A stretch of DNA of 51,580 nucleotides, taken from NCBI GenBank assembly GCA_035532215.1, contig DATKRK010000327.1:1-51580 (forward strand). The letters are read 5' to 3'. A model generated the notes under the pieces. That model was given only the letters and a program-made list of their open reading frames with translations, made no database searches and was not told the DNA's origin. Below are positions 42,744 through 51,562 of this stretch, in pieces (the first letter of the stretch is position 1; every line of letters begins with the position of its first letter). This DNA is from JAICIG01 sp035532215. GTDB lineage: Bacteria > Planctomycetota > Planctomycetia > Pirellulales > JAICIG01. The position numbers and the translations under genes were made by a program.

Positions 42744-43647
42744 CGAGGGCCTGCCCTCGCAACTGGGCGAGCGGATGCGCAGCGAGAAACGTTTCGATCC
42801 TCGGCACGATTCGTTCGTAGGCGTCTTCGATCACATAATGCCCCGCGTCGGCGATCCGCTCGACCTCCGCGTCGGGGAAGAATTCGAGGAAGCGATCGAG
42901 AAACTTGGGCGTAAAGCACCAATCGCGCATGCCCCAAATGAAGAGCATCGGCCGGTCGCGGAGCGACGCGAGTTTCTGTTCGATTTCCAGCAGCGTCTGG
43001 TAGCTGGGATGCTCGGCCGACAGCGGAATATCGAGCACGAAGCGGTGGGTTGCGATGCGGTTCGCCCAGCCATCGTAGGGCGCCAGCAGGCCGGCCTTCA
43101 CGTCGGCGGTCATTCGCTCGCGTTTCTCGACGGCCATCCAAGTCGCCGCCCGGGCGAAGCCGTTCAAGCCTTGCACCGCCAGCCGCCCCAAGAGCGGCGC
43201 GCGGCAGATGCGAATTCTCCAAGGCATCTCGTGCGAGCGGAAGGCCGCGGTGTTGAACAGCACGAAGCGGCTGAAACGCTCGGGTTCGGCGACCGCGGCG
43301 CCCAGGCCGATCGCCCCGCCCCAGTCGTGCGCCAAGAGCGTGATCTGCTCCAGCCCCAAATCGGCGATCAACTGCCGCAAATTGTCGACGTGCCGCGCCA
43401 ACCGATATTCGTAGCGCTGCGGCTTGTCCGACAGTCCGCAGCCGATATGGTCCGGCGCGATCAAGCGATATCTTCCTCGCAGCGCCTTGACGATTTCTCG
43501 CCAATAAAACGACCAAGTCGGATTGCCGTGGACCAGCAGCAGCGGCTCTCCCTGGCCTTCGTCGAGATAGTGATACCGCAGTCCAGCGACGCGGATTTCT
43601 CGCGATTCGAAGGGATACAGCGTTCGCCAGGATTCTGAGGCAGGCAT
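42736..43647 (-). CDS. Alpha/beta hydrolase resembling OleB (beta-lactone decarboxylase)
   Basis: A 303-residue soluble hydrolase of the haloalkane dehalogenase superfamily (ATG 43647). Landmarks are VHGNPTWSFYWR (oxyanion loop), APDHIGCGLSDKP, HDWGGAIGLG (nucleophile Asp rather than Ser), APYDGWANRI and AGHYVIED (catalytic His). The combination HIGCGLSDKP, LFNTAAF and YDxWANRIA is what I recall from OleB, which decarboxylates beta-lactones in long-chain olefin biosynthesis. OleA, OleC and OleD are not in the window, so another substrate is possible. First gene of a leftward operon; it overlaps the CitG-like gene by eight bases. Confidence 0.8.
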   Translation of the reverse strand: MPASESWRTLYPFESREIRVAGLRYHYLDEGQGEPLLLVHGNPTWSFYWREIVKALRGRYRLIAPDHIGCGLSDKPQRYEYRLARHVDNLRQLIADLGLEQITLLAHDWGGAIGLGAAVAEPERFSRFVLFNTAAFRSHEMPWRIRICRAPLLGRLAVQGLNGFARAATWMAVEKRERMTADVKAGLLAPYDGWANRIATHRFVLDIPLSAEHPSYQTLLEIEQKLASLRDRPMLFIWGMRDWCFTPKFLDRFLEFFPDAEVERIADAGHYVIEDAYERIVPRIETFLAAHPLAQLRGQALDV

Positions 43648-43740
43648 CAAACGGAGGCCGGCGCAGGCCGGGTGATCGGAAGAGTCGTTGTTTTCGCGCG
43701 CTGAATTCTCGGGTATTTCGCAGCCCGTTCGGGATTTAAG

Positions 43741-43746
43741 ATTATA
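43741..43746 (-). promoter_or_regulatory. Consensus -10 element for the OleB operon
   Basis: The minus strand reads CACTATAATC, a perfect TATAAT, about 95 bases upstream of the start at 43647. A -35 at the right distance is poor (CTTATC), so a partner activator or extended -10 may be involved. Confidence 0.45.
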
Positions 43747-43852
43747 GTGGCGTGCGGCGGCCGAGATAAGGCTGCTGGCGTCGGCGACCGGATCTTGGTA
43801 AGTCTGTAGGTTTGGCCGCCCGAATACCGATTTCGCCTTTTTTTGAGTGACG

Positions 43853-46024
43853 ATGGCGCCCGAACAAGTCTTCCTGGCCGAGCATTTCATCAACCGCGAG
43901 CTGAGCTGGCTGGAGTTCAACGCCCGCGTGCTGGAAGAAGCGGTCGATGCCACGAACCCGCTGTTCGAGCGGGTGAAGTTCCTGTCGATCTTCAGCTCGA
44001 ACCTGGACGAGTTCTTCATGGTCCGGGTGGCTGGGCTGCGCGAGCAGGGCTTCGGCGACGGCGCCCCCGAGGACTACTCGCCCGACGGCCTGCGGCCGAT
44101 CGTGCAATTGCAAAAAATCGCCGCCCGCACGCAGGAACTGGTCGCCGCCCTGTACCGCTGCTGGAACGAATCGGTCGTGCCGCAGTTGGCAGAACAGAAG
44201 ATTCGGCTGGTCAAGCACGACCAGTTGAATGCCGACCAACGGGCGGTGCTCGACAAGTTCTTCCTGGAACGCGCGTTTCCGATTCTGACGCCGATGGCGG
44301 TCGATCCGGCGCATCCCAGCCCGCGATATCACAATCGCGGCTTGTATCTGGCGGCGATGCTCGAGCGCGAAAGCGGCTTGGGGCCGAAGCACCTGTTCGC
44401 CGTGGTGCAACTGCCGCAGGTTTTGCCGCGGCTGGTGCCGCTGGGCGGCGGGGACGAATTGCAGTTCATTCTGCTGGAAGACGCGGTTTCGGCCCGGCTG
44501 CCCGAATTGTTCGGCGGGTTCGAGGTGCTGTCGAGCACGACGTTTCGCATCACGCGCGACAGCGATATCGAGCTGCTGGAGCAGGAATCGGACGACATGC
44601 TGCGGCTGATCGAGGACCGGCTGAAGGCCCGCCAGCGAGGCCAGGCCGTGCGGTTGGAGGTCGCCGCCTCGGGCAACGAAGACCTGGTGCGAATGATCGT
44701 CGAGGCCGAAGAGATACACGAAGCCGAGGAGGGCTCGTCCGAGTCGTATAGCGAAGTTTACCGCATCCCCGGCCCGTTGGATTTGACCGGCATGATGGAC
44801 CTGCTCCGCGTGCCGGGCCGCGAACACCTGCGCGACGCGCCGTTCACCCCGCGGCTGCCCCGCGGCAGACGGCTGCGCGGCGGCGAAGATCCGTTCTCCA
44901 GCATCCGCCGAGGCGACATTCTGCTGCACCATCCGTTCGATTCCTTCGAGCCGGTGGTCGACTTCGTCAGTCGAGCCGCGAAGGACCCGAACGTGCTGGC
45001 CATCAAACAGACGCTCTACCGCACCAGCGGCGATTCGCCCGTCACGCGGGCTTTGATGCAGGCGGCCGAAAACGGCAAGCACGTGACCGCACTCGTCGAA
45101 TTGAAAGCCCGTTTCGACGAAGAGGCCAACGTCAGTTGGGCCCGCCAACTCGAACGCTCGGGCGTACACGTGGTGTTCGGCTTTCTCGATCTCAAAACGC
45201 ACTGCAAGCTCTCGCTGGTCGTGAGACAAGAGGGCGGCGTGGTCCGCCGCTACGTTCACTTGTCGACGGGCAATTACAACCCGACGACGGCCCTGATCTA
45301 CACCGATTTGGGTTTGTTCACGGCCGATGAGAACATCGCCGCCGATGCATCGGCCTTGTTCAATCTTTTAACCGGGTATTCTCAGGGCCACCGCTGGCGG
45401 AAGTTGGTCGTCGCCCCGGCCGATCTGCACCGCCGCACGATCGAATTGATCGAGGAGCAGACCGAGCGGGCTCGCCAAGGGCGGCCTTCGCGAATTTTCG
45501 CCAAGCTGAATTCGCTCGTCGATTACCGCGTGATCGAGGCCCTTTATCGGGCTAGCCAGGCCGGCGTGCCGATCGACCTGGTGTTGCGCGGCATCTGCTG
45601 CCTGCGTCCGGGCATGCCGGGCATTTCGGAGAACATCCGCGTGCGCAGCATCGTCGACCGCTTTTTGGAACATAGCCGCGTGTTCGTCTTCAGCCCGGAC
45701 GACGAGGCCCAGGTCTATCTGGCCAGCTCCGATTGGATGCCGCGCAACTTCTATCGCCGCGTCGAAGTCATGTTCCCGATCGAGGCGCCCGAGTTGAAGC
45801 AGCGAATTCTGAAGGAGATCGTGCCCGCCTACTTGCGCGACAACGTGAAAGCCCGTATTCTGAGGCCCGACGGCAGTCACGAGCGCGTGCAGCCGGGCGA
45901 AGGCGAGCCGCGTTATCGCTGCCAGGAAGAGTTGTTGACGATTCGCCCCGACTTGTCGGTCGGCGACGCCGACCTCGCCCGCGACGGCGCCGCAGTCAGC
46001 GAAACCGTCGTCGCACATTCGTAG
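43853..46024 (+). CDS. ppk1: Polyphosphate kinase 1
   Basis: A 723-residue enzyme that polymerises the gamma-phosphate of ATP into polyphosphate. Start taken at the ATG 43853 with GAG just upstream; a GTG two codons earlier is possible. The N domain shows INRELSWLEFNARVLEEA and FLSIFSSNLDEFFMVRVAGL. The two PLD-like catalytic domains carry THCKLSLVVR, with the His that is autophosphorylated, and a second His in FLEHSRVFVF, plus YVHLSTGNYNPTTAL. All catalytic features are complete. An AlkA-type glycosylase gene follows by 26 bases. Confidence 0.96.
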   Translation: MAPEQVFLAEHFINRELSWLEFNARVLEEAVDATNPLFERVKFLSIFSSNLDEFFMVRVAGLREQGFGDGAPEDYSPDGLRPIVQLQKIAARTQELVAALYRCWNESVVPQLAEQKIRLVKHDQLNADQRAVLDKFFLERAFPILTPMAVDPAHPSPRYHNRGLYLAAMLERESGLGPKHLFAVVQLPQVLPRLVPLGGGDELQFILLEDAVSARLPELFGGFEVLSSTTFRITRDSDIELLEQESDDMLRLIEDRLKARQRGQAVRLEVAASGNEDLVRMIVEAEEIHEAEEGSSESYSEVYRIPGPLDLTGMMDLLRVPGREHLRDAPFTPRLPRGRRLRGGEDPFSSIRRGDILLHHPFDSFEPVVDFVSRAAKDPNVLAIKQTLYRTSGDSPVTRALMQAAENGKHVTALVELKARFDEEANVSWARQLERSGVHVVFGFLDLKTHCKLSLVVRQEGGVVRRYVHLSTGNYNPTTALIYTDLGLFTADENIAADASALFNLLTGYSQGHRWRKLVVAPADLHRRTIELIEEQTERARQGRPSRIFAKLNSLVDYRVIEALYRASQAGVPIDLVLRGICCLRPGMPGISENIRVRSIVDRFLEHSRVFVFSPDDEAQVYLASSDWMPRNFYRRVEVMFPIEAPELKQRILKEIVPAYLRDNVKARILRPDGSHERVQPGEGEPRYRCQEELLTIRPDLSVGDADLARDGAAVSETVVAHS

Positions 46025-46050
46025 GTGACAGGGAACAACCTCCGACTTCC

Positions 46051-46719
46051 ATGAACCTTTCCTTCGATCCTCTTGTCGCCGTCACGGTCTTAGCCGATCG
46101 CGACCGCCGCATGGCGCGCCTGATCGAGCGAGCGGGGCCTTTTACCCTGCGGCCGGAAAAAATGCAGAGCCCCTTCCAGGCGTTGCTGCGGGCGATCGTT
46201 TACCAACAGCTTTCGGGCAAGGCCGCCGCCACGATCTTCGCGCGCGTCAAGGCGCTGTATCCCGGCCGGCACAGCTTGCAGCCGGCGGCGATTCTCGCCA
46301 CGGACGACGACGCCCTGCGGCGGGCAGGCATGTCGCGGGCCAAAGTGGCCAGCGTGAAGGACCTGGCGGCTAAAACGCTGGCCCGCGTCGTACCGCCGAT
46401 GGCCAAATTGCGGCAGATGGACGACGCCGAGATCGTCGCACGGCTGGTCAGCGTGCGAGGCATCGGCCCTTGGACGGTCGAGATGCTGTTGATGTTTCGC
46501 CTGGGCCGCCCCGACGTATTGCCGGTCAGCGATTTGGGCGTTCGCCGCGGCTTCATGCTGACTTATAAAACGCCCGAGATGCCCGCCGCCAAACGACTGA
46601 CCGAGCACGCCGAACGCTGGCGGCCGTATCGCTCGGTGGCAAGTTGGTATCTATGGAGGGCCGTCGACTTGCACCAGCGCAGCGAAAAAGCCAAGTTGCG
46701 CAATCCCCTCAATTCCTAA
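46051..46719 (+). CDS. DNA-3-methyladenine glycosylase II (AlkA-type HhH-GPD)
   Basis: A 222-residue base excision repair glycosylase. The helix-hairpin-helix is SVRGIGPWTVEMLLMF, followed by the catalytic Asp in LPVSDLGVRRGF. The N-terminal part reads SPFQALLRAIVYQQLSGKAA. It lacks the N-terminal beta domain of E. coli AlkA, as is common for short bacterial forms. No FeS cysteine cluster. Start at ATG 46051. Located 26 bases after ppk1 and probably cotranscribed, with no obvious functional tie. Confidence 0.9.
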   Translation: MNLSFDPLVAVTVLADRDRRMARLIERAGPFTLRPEKMQSPFQALLRAIVYQQLSGKAAATIFARVKALYPGRHSLQPAAILATDDDALRRAGMSRAKVASVKDLAAKTLARVVPPMAKLRQMDDAEIVARLVSVRGIGPWTVEMLLMFRLGRPDVLPVSDLGVRRGFMLTYKTPEMPAAKRLTEHAERWRPYRSVASWYLWRAVDLHQRSEKAKLRNPLNS

Positions 46720-46824
46720 AGCAAGTCGTGAGACGCTTGCGCGGCGAGGCGCCGGACGCGGTAATCCGAATTTCACAAACCATTTGCCGACAACACATTT
46801 ACTTGCCAAGGTCTGGAATCTGGG

Positions 46825-46852
46825 TTGACCGCGGCGGCCGAATGCATAAAAA
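46825..46852 (+). promoter_or_regulatory. Weak candidate promoter for the HlyD-type gene
   Basis: TTGACC at 46825-46830 and TAAAAA at 46847-46852, 16-base spacer. The -10 is poor. The ~340-base gap 46720-47060 otherwise holds no supported gene. Confidence 0.3.
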
Positions 46853-47060
46853 TGCCGTGATGTAAGTTCGATGCCGCATCGCTCGGACAATCGAGCGGCG
46901 GCTTGCGAAAAATACCCGCCAAATGCAGTGGTCGACTTGCCGGGGAGGCGGAATTCGACGAGCGAATCGCGTCACGCCCCGTGACGTCGCAGCTTCGTCG
47001 TTCTCCCCGCATAGGTCGAACATTCCCGCCAATTTTGTCCACAAAAAGCGAGGCTCGCCG

Positions 47061-48626
47061 ATGGGCGCCGTTCAAACGCCGCACAGCGATAGGCCGATTC
47101 GCCCCGAGGCGAAGCCTGTGGCTTCCCAATCCAGCAAACCGTGCGATGCCGCGCGATGCCGTTGGGGTTGGCGAGTGGGGCTGGCGGCGTTGTTCGTCAT
47201 TGCGGCGACGTTTTCGGCCGTGGTTTGGCGAGGCTGGGGCAACGCCAACGAAGTCCCCGCCGAAATCGTGCGCGTGCGGCGGGGCAACGTGCTCAAGACC
47301 CTGCTGGTCGAAGGCAGCGTCGAAAGTGCGCGAAACGTCGAATTGAAGTGCCATATCAAGGGCGGCAGCACGCTGTTATGGGTGATTCCCGACGGCACGC
47401 ACGTCAAACAGGGCGACGAGTTGGCTCGGCTCGATTCGTCGCTGATCGACGAGGAAGTCAGCGCGCAGACGATTCTCGTCGAACAAGCGCGAGCGGCTAA
47501 AATCGCGGCCGAACGCAACGTCTCGGCGACGGAAATCAGCGTGCAGGAATATCGCGAGGGGCTCTACGAGCAAACCCGGCAACAATTGGAATTGGCCGTT
47601 TTGCTGGCCGAACACAACCTGAGCCAGGCCGAGCACAAGCTGGTGCAATCCCGCCGCTTGTTCCGTCGCGGATTCATCAACAAGATTCAACTGAGCGCGG
47701 AGATCGACGGGGTCGAGCGCGCCAGGCTGGAGTTGGGCGTTGCCCGCCGCGGCGTCCAGGTGTTGGACGAATTCACCAAGCCCAAGATGATACAGGAATT
47801 GGAAAGCCTGTACGACGCCGCGAAAGCGACCCTCAAGGCGGCGCAGTCCGCCTTCGCCCTGGAGTCTTCGCGATTGGAACGATTGCAAGCACAGCAAGCC
47901 CTCTGCGTGCTGCGGGCTCCTCAGGACGGCCTGGTGATTCATGCCAACGACCCCCGCGACAGTTCCACCATTGGCCCGCAAATCCAAGAGGGAGCGAAAA
48001 TCCGCGACCGGCAGACGATCCTTCGCCTGCCGAATCTCGAGGAGATGCAAGTCAAGGCTTTGGTGCACGAATCGCAACTGTTTCAAATGCACTCGGGCCT
48101 CAAAGCTCGCGTCCGGGTGCAAGACCACGAATTCAACGGCACTGTCGAGACGCTGGCCAACCAGCCCGAACGCATGAAACATTCGCAATCGCACATCAAA
48201 TACTTCGCCGCGATCGTGCGGATCGACGAATCCGCCAGTCATCTGCGTCCCGGCCAGACGGCCGAGACCGAAATCCTGTTGGCCCGCCGCAACGACGTGC
48301 TGACGGTTCCCGTCACGGCCGTCGTCCAGCAAGGCAACGATGTATTCGCCTGGGTGCAGACCGGCCAATCGCCCGAGCGCCGTCCGGTATCGCTGGGCGC
48401 CGTCAACGACAAACTTGCGGAAATCTCCGCCGGCTTGGACGAAGGCGACGCTTTGATCTCCAACCCTCGCGCGCAATTGGCCGACTTGTTCTATTCCGGC
48501 GATCACGGCGCTCGCTTCGACGTCGTGCAGCGTTTTGGCCTGCCGACGAACGACGAACTGCACGGGCGCTCTGCCGCCCCGTCCACCGTCAAAGTTCAGC
48601 CGCAGACCGCCTCCGGCGGCGGTTGA
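47061..48626 (+). CDS. HlyD/RND-type periplasmic adaptor without an adjacent pump
   Basis: A 521-residue membrane-fusion protein (ATG 47061). A cytoplasmic start is followed by one membrane anchor (WRVGLAALFVIAATFSAVVW), a biotinyl-lipoyl-like half (VIPDGTHVKQGDELARLDSS), a long coiled-coil hairpin (about residues 130-290) and beta-barrel parts with LRAPQDGLVI, LRPGQTAETEI and VPVTAVVQQGNDVFAWV. It would bridge an inner-membrane transporter and an outer component. No ABC, RND or OMP gene is in the window. Converges with the DUF1559 gene at 48666. Confidence 0.82.
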   Translation: MGAVQTPHSDRPIRPEAKPVASQSSKPCDAARCRWGWRVGLAALFVIAATFSAVVWRGWGNANEVPAEIVRVRRGNVLKTLLVEGSVESARNVELKCHIKGGSTLLWVIPDGTHVKQGDELARLDSSLIDEEVSAQTILVEQARAAKIAAERNVSATEISVQEYREGLYEQTRQQLELAVLLAEHNLSQAEHKLVQSRRLFRRGFINKIQLSAEIDGVERARLELGVARRGVQVLDEFTKPKMIQELESLYDAAKATLKAAQSAFALESSRLERLQAQQALCVLRAPQDGLVIHANDPRDSSTIGPQIQEGAKIRDRQTILRLPNLEEMQVKALVHESQLFQMHSGLKARVRVQDHEFNGTVETLANQPERMKHSQSHIKYFAAIVRIDESASHLRPGQTAETEILLARRNDVLTVPVTAVVQQGNDVFAWVQTGQSPERRPVSLGAVNDKLAEISAGLDEGDALISNPRAQLADLFYSGDHGARFDVVQRFGLPTNDELHGRSAAPSTVKVQPQTASGGG

Positions 48627-48665
48627 AGGCGATGGCCCCAAGGCGCAAGCCGACGCCCGCATGCT

Positions 48666-49793
48666 TCAATCGAGCGCCTTGTCGCCCAGCGGCGTATTCT
48701 GCAAATAAAGCTGATTGTTCGGACTCGGCGCGCCGGCCCAACTGCCGCCGGCCGGTTGCACCCCTTGCCCGTTGGGAGACATCAGCAGGCAATACGTGCC
48801 GTAATCGAGTTCGGAGCGTAGAAAGCTCGTGTGCCCGTCGCAAAAGACGGCCATCACGCCGCCCGGGTGATTGCTGGAAGGCCGCGCGTTGTTGTCATAG
48901 GCCGGGTTCGCCGCGTTCGTCAAATCTCGCGGGCCGTTGATCGTGCCGTAAGGATAGTTTTGCGGCTCAAACGGGGGCGTTGCGCTATTCGTGGCATACG
49001 TCCAGACGAAGCCGTGAAACGCCTCGTACACGTTGTTGACGCCGCCGCTGAAGCTCGCGTAGCTCGGTGCATCGAGATTTTCGGAAAACAGCAGCGTATT
49101 CGACGTGCCGTCGTGACTGCTGATGAAGTCTTGCGACATGTCCACGATCGGATTCAGCGGGCTGGCCGAAGCCTGATTCAGCGAGTCGAACTGAAAGCGA
49201 TCGAAGAACACGCCGTTGTCGCGGTAATCGACTGGCAAACCGCTGTTGTTGGCTACGTCGGGCATGCCCGCGTTCGCCACGTAAGCACATGGCGGCGGAA
49301 AACTCTCTGCGGGCGGATTGCTGGGGCAGATCGCCGTCGTGAGGTAGCCGGCTTGGACCGGATCGGCGGCCAACATGTAGCCGCTGATCGGCGTCGAGAA
49401 GCCATTCGCCGGACCGATAAAAAGTCCGCGCCGCCAGTTGCGGTAAAGGTCGGACCTTTCGATCTCGGGCAGCAGCGATACCAGCCAGTGAACCGGGTAT
49501 TGATTCTGCGCGTTGAGCACGCCGGCCGGCACGCTGGCGCCGGGTTCGGGCACGATCACCAGCGGCTCCTTGTACCCTGGATAGTATCCCGCCCCGACCG
49601 TTATTCGATTTTGTACCGCGAGCCCGAGTTGCTTGAGATTATTGTTGCACGTGTTCCGGCGGCCCGCTTCGCGAGCCGCCTGCACGGCCGGCAACAGCAA
49701 GGCCATCAACATGCCGATGATGCTGATGACGACCAACAACTCCACCAGCGTAAAGCCCGGCCGCGCTCTGCAAGCCTGATTGTTCCGACGCAT
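48666..49793 (-). CDS. DUF1559 prepilin-like protein
   Basis: A 375-residue second member of the DUF1559 family. Start at ATG 49793, with AAGGAG at good spacing; the long upstream frame is rejected. Pilin-type N-terminus RPGFTLVELLVVISIIGMLM, then PAVQAAREAGRRNTCNNNLKQ, and the C-terminal HPGGVMAVFCDGHTSF (H-x9-DG). It would be processed by a prepilin peptidase and displayed in the envelope. The ~280 bases upstream lack an obvious promoter and lead into the repeat cluster at 50074. Confidence 0.92.
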   Translation of the reverse strand: MRRNNQACRARPGFTLVELLVVISIIGMLMALLLPAVQAAREAGRRNTCNNNLKQLGLAVQNRITVGAGYYPGYKEPLVIVPEPGASVPAGVLNAQNQYPVHWLVSLLPEIERSDLYRNWRRGLFIGPANGFSTPISGYMLAADPVQAGYLTTAICPSNPPAESFPPPCAYVANAGMPDVANNSGLPVDYRDNGVFFDRFQFDSLNQASASPLNPIVDMSQDFISSHDGTSNTLLFSENLDAPSYASFSGGVNNVYEAFHGFVWTYATNSATPPFEPQNYPYGTINGPRDLTNAANPAYDNNARPSSNHPGGVMAVFCDGHTSFLRSELDYGTYCLLMSPNGQGVQPAGGSWAGAPSPNNQLYLQNTPLGDKALD

Positions 49794-50073
49794 CGTCAGT
49801 CTCCTTGGCGCCTTGAGAAAAGAGAACAAATCGCTTCCGCCGCGATTGCCCGTGCGGTTGAACGACAGCGACTGCCTGGAATTGAGCGAGTTCCCGGTAA
49901 AGCAACTGGCGCGCCCAAGACCAACGATGCCAAGCAGCAAGCGAGTTTTCCGAGCGCGACTGGCCCCGCGTTCGCAGGCGATTGTCAAGCGTGGCCAATG
50001 CGAGTGCCAAAATGAGACGGCGAGTCTCGTTTCGAGAATGGCCAGCAGCCGCCGTGACGATTCAGCCACGCTA

Positions 50074-50204
50074 GTGCCTCTTCATGCCTGAATTGATAGG
50101 TGAGGGTGGCTGGCGGCAGAGCGAAGCGATGCCCCAGGGAACTGGGGCTTCGCCTAGGCTCAGCCGCCAGCCACCCGACTGTCAAAATGGCTTTGAAGAG
50201 GCGC
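50074..50204. repeat. Repeat family B, copy 3
   Basis: Terminal inverted repeats GCCTCTTC (50076-50083) and GAAGAGGC (50195-50202) with the same hairpin core as the copies at 14421 and 17247 (GGTGGCTGGCGGC...GCCGCCAGCCACC). Outer bases CTAG flank both ends (50071-50074 and 50204-50207). It abuts repeat A. Confidence 0.88.
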
Positions 50205-50339
50205 TAGCCCGGATTATTCATCAGCCCACACTAACCCGAAGCGCAAGCGAGGTGGAGCAACGCACTTACCTCGCTGGCGCTTCGGGTTGGTATCGAGCGC
50301 TTTGTCAAGTAATAGCCGGGCTGTGAATAATCCACGCTA
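50205..50339. repeat. Repeat family A, copy 2 (inverted relative to copy 1)
   Basis: A ~135-base element nearly identical to the reverse complement of 7617-7752, with AACCCGAAGCG arms inside. The left terminus is intact (TAGCCCGGATTATTCATC) and the right one is partly degraded (ATTATTCACAGCCC-type). It lies immediately after repeat B. Confidence 0.88.
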
Positions 50340-50350
50340 GGGGACGGCGG

Positions 50351-50386
50351 AGCCGCACGCGCTTGGCGGCGAATCTGCGTGCGGCT
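50351..50386 (-). terminator. GC-rich hairpin after ahpD
   Basis: A perfect 10-bp stem (AGCCGCACGC 50351-50360 with GCGTGCGGCT 50377-50386) and a 16-base loop, located just past the ahpD stop on the minus strand. No U tract, so a hairpin-type terminator is possible but unproven. Confidence 0.5.
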
Positions 50387-50396
50387 GCGCGGCGCC

Positions 50397-50933
50397 CTAC
50401 AGGTCGAGCGCGACCAGAAACCCCTGCATCACGGCGGCGATCCGCACGGCGTCGTGAACGTGATCTTCGCCGAGCCCGCCTTTGAGGACGGCGGCCTCGT
50501 GCGACTGAGTGCAAGACTGGCAGCCGGCCAACGCCGCGCAGGCCAGCGAGAACAATTCGAAGTCGGCCCGCGGCGTCTTCGGCTTGGCCATCCACTGCAT
50601 CCGCAGCATGGCCTTCTTGGCTTCATAGTCGGGCTTGCCGACCATGTGGCGAAAGCGGTAATAGACGGTGTTCATGCCCATCAGCGAGGCGGCGGCCTGG
50701 GCGTCTTCGATCACCTCGGGGCCAACGCCGTTTTCCTCGGCGTCGGCCAGCACGGCGTCGCGGAGCCGCGCGTCGCGCAGAAAGTAGGCCGCCGCCAGCG
50801 CGACGCCCCAGGTCTGCGCCGACGACAATACGTCGCCGCTCAGCACGGCGACGATGTTCAGTTTTGCGTCCCTGGCCGGTTCGCCGAGCGTCTGCCGCAA
50901 AGCTTCCAGCCGGGTGAGTTTGGGCTCGGACAT
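50397..50933 (-). CDS. ahpD: AhpD-type alkylhydroperoxidase
   Basis: A 178-residue all-helical peroxidase of the carboxymuconolactone decarboxylase fold. The redox motif CQSCTQSHE (CxxC followed by the general-base His and Glu) is intact. It reduces the AhpC disulphide in systems that lack AhpF. It lies on the same strand downstream of ahpC with a 100-base gap occupied by an inverted repeat. The pairing supports the gene symbol. Confidence 0.9.
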   Translation of the reverse strand: MSEPKLTRLEALRQTLGEPARDAKLNIVAVLSGDVLSSAQTWGVALAAAYFLRDARLRDAVLADAEENGVGPEVIEDAQAAASLMGMNTVYYRFRHMVGKPDYEAKKAMLRMQWMAKPKTPRADFELFSLACAALAGCQSCTQSHEAAVLKGGLGEDHVHDAVRIAAVMQGFLVALDL

Positions 50934-50956
50934 GCTAACGTTTCAAATGATCTTTA

Positions 50957-51025
50957 GCGTAGGTCAGGCTTTCCAGCCTGACTTCGATCGAGTCGGAAAG
51001 TCAGGCTAGAAAGCCTGACCTACGC
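50957..51025. repeat. Long inverted repeat between ahpC and ahpD
   Basis: Two 28-base arms (50957-50984 and 50998-51025, GCGTAGGTCAGGCTTTCC) pair with only one mismatch around a 13-base loop. Each arm is itself a small palindrome (GTCAGGCT/AGCCTGAC). It may modulate the relative amounts of ahpC and ahpD transcript, or be a dispersed repeat. Confidence 0.85.
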
Positions 51026-51034
51026 GCGATCGCC

Positions 51035-51562
51035 TCAGACCTTGAGGAACTGGTCGCCCGGCTTCCAGTTGCACGGGCAAAGCTCGTCGGACTGCAAGGC
51101 GTCGATCGTGCGAAGCGTTTCCGGAACGCTGCGGCCGACGCTCAGCGCGTTGGCGCTCGACCACTGGATCACGCCGGTGGGATCGACGACGAACGTGGCC
51201 CGCAGGCAGACGTTCGCCTCCGGATCGATGATGCCCAAATCCACGGCCAGCTTCTGGGCCGCGATCAGCGGGTAGGGCAGGCTTTTCAGGTCGGCGTGGT
51301 TCTGACGCCAGGCCAGGTGGCAATACTCGTTGTCGGTGCTGCCGCCGATCAACAGCGCATCGCGGTCTTTGAACTCGCCGACCTTCTTGCCGAATTCGAC
51401 CAATTCGGTCGGGCAGATGAACGTAAAGTCCTTGGGATAAAAGATATACACGGCCCACTTGCCGGCGTGGTACGCGTTGGTGATTTCCTTGAGGTCTTCC
51501 TTGGCGTTGCCGAAGCAAGCCATCGTCTTGTATTCCGGGAATTTCTGTCCGACGGTGAGCAT
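51035..51562 (-). CDS. ahpC: Alkyl hydroperoxide reductase C, 2-Cys peroxiredoxin
   Basis: A 175-residue cytosolic peroxidase reducing H2O2 and organic peroxides. The peroxidatic Cys is in DFTFICPTEL and the resolving Cys in LCPCNWKPGD near the end, with TDNEYCHLAWRQ in between. Start at ATG 51562 with AGGGAG upstream. Length slightly short but complete. First gene of an ahpC-ahpD pair on the minus strand. The last 18 bases of the window hold only its leader. Confidence 0.95.
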   Translation of the reverse strand: MLTVGQKFPEYKTMACFGNAKEDLKEITNAYHAGKWAVYIFYPKDFTFICPTELVEFGKKVGEFKDRDALLIGGSTDNEYCHLAWRQNHADLKSLPYPLIAAQKLAVDLGIIDPEANVCLRATFVVDPTGVIQWSSANALSVGRSVPETLRTIDALQSDELCPCNWKPGDQFLKV

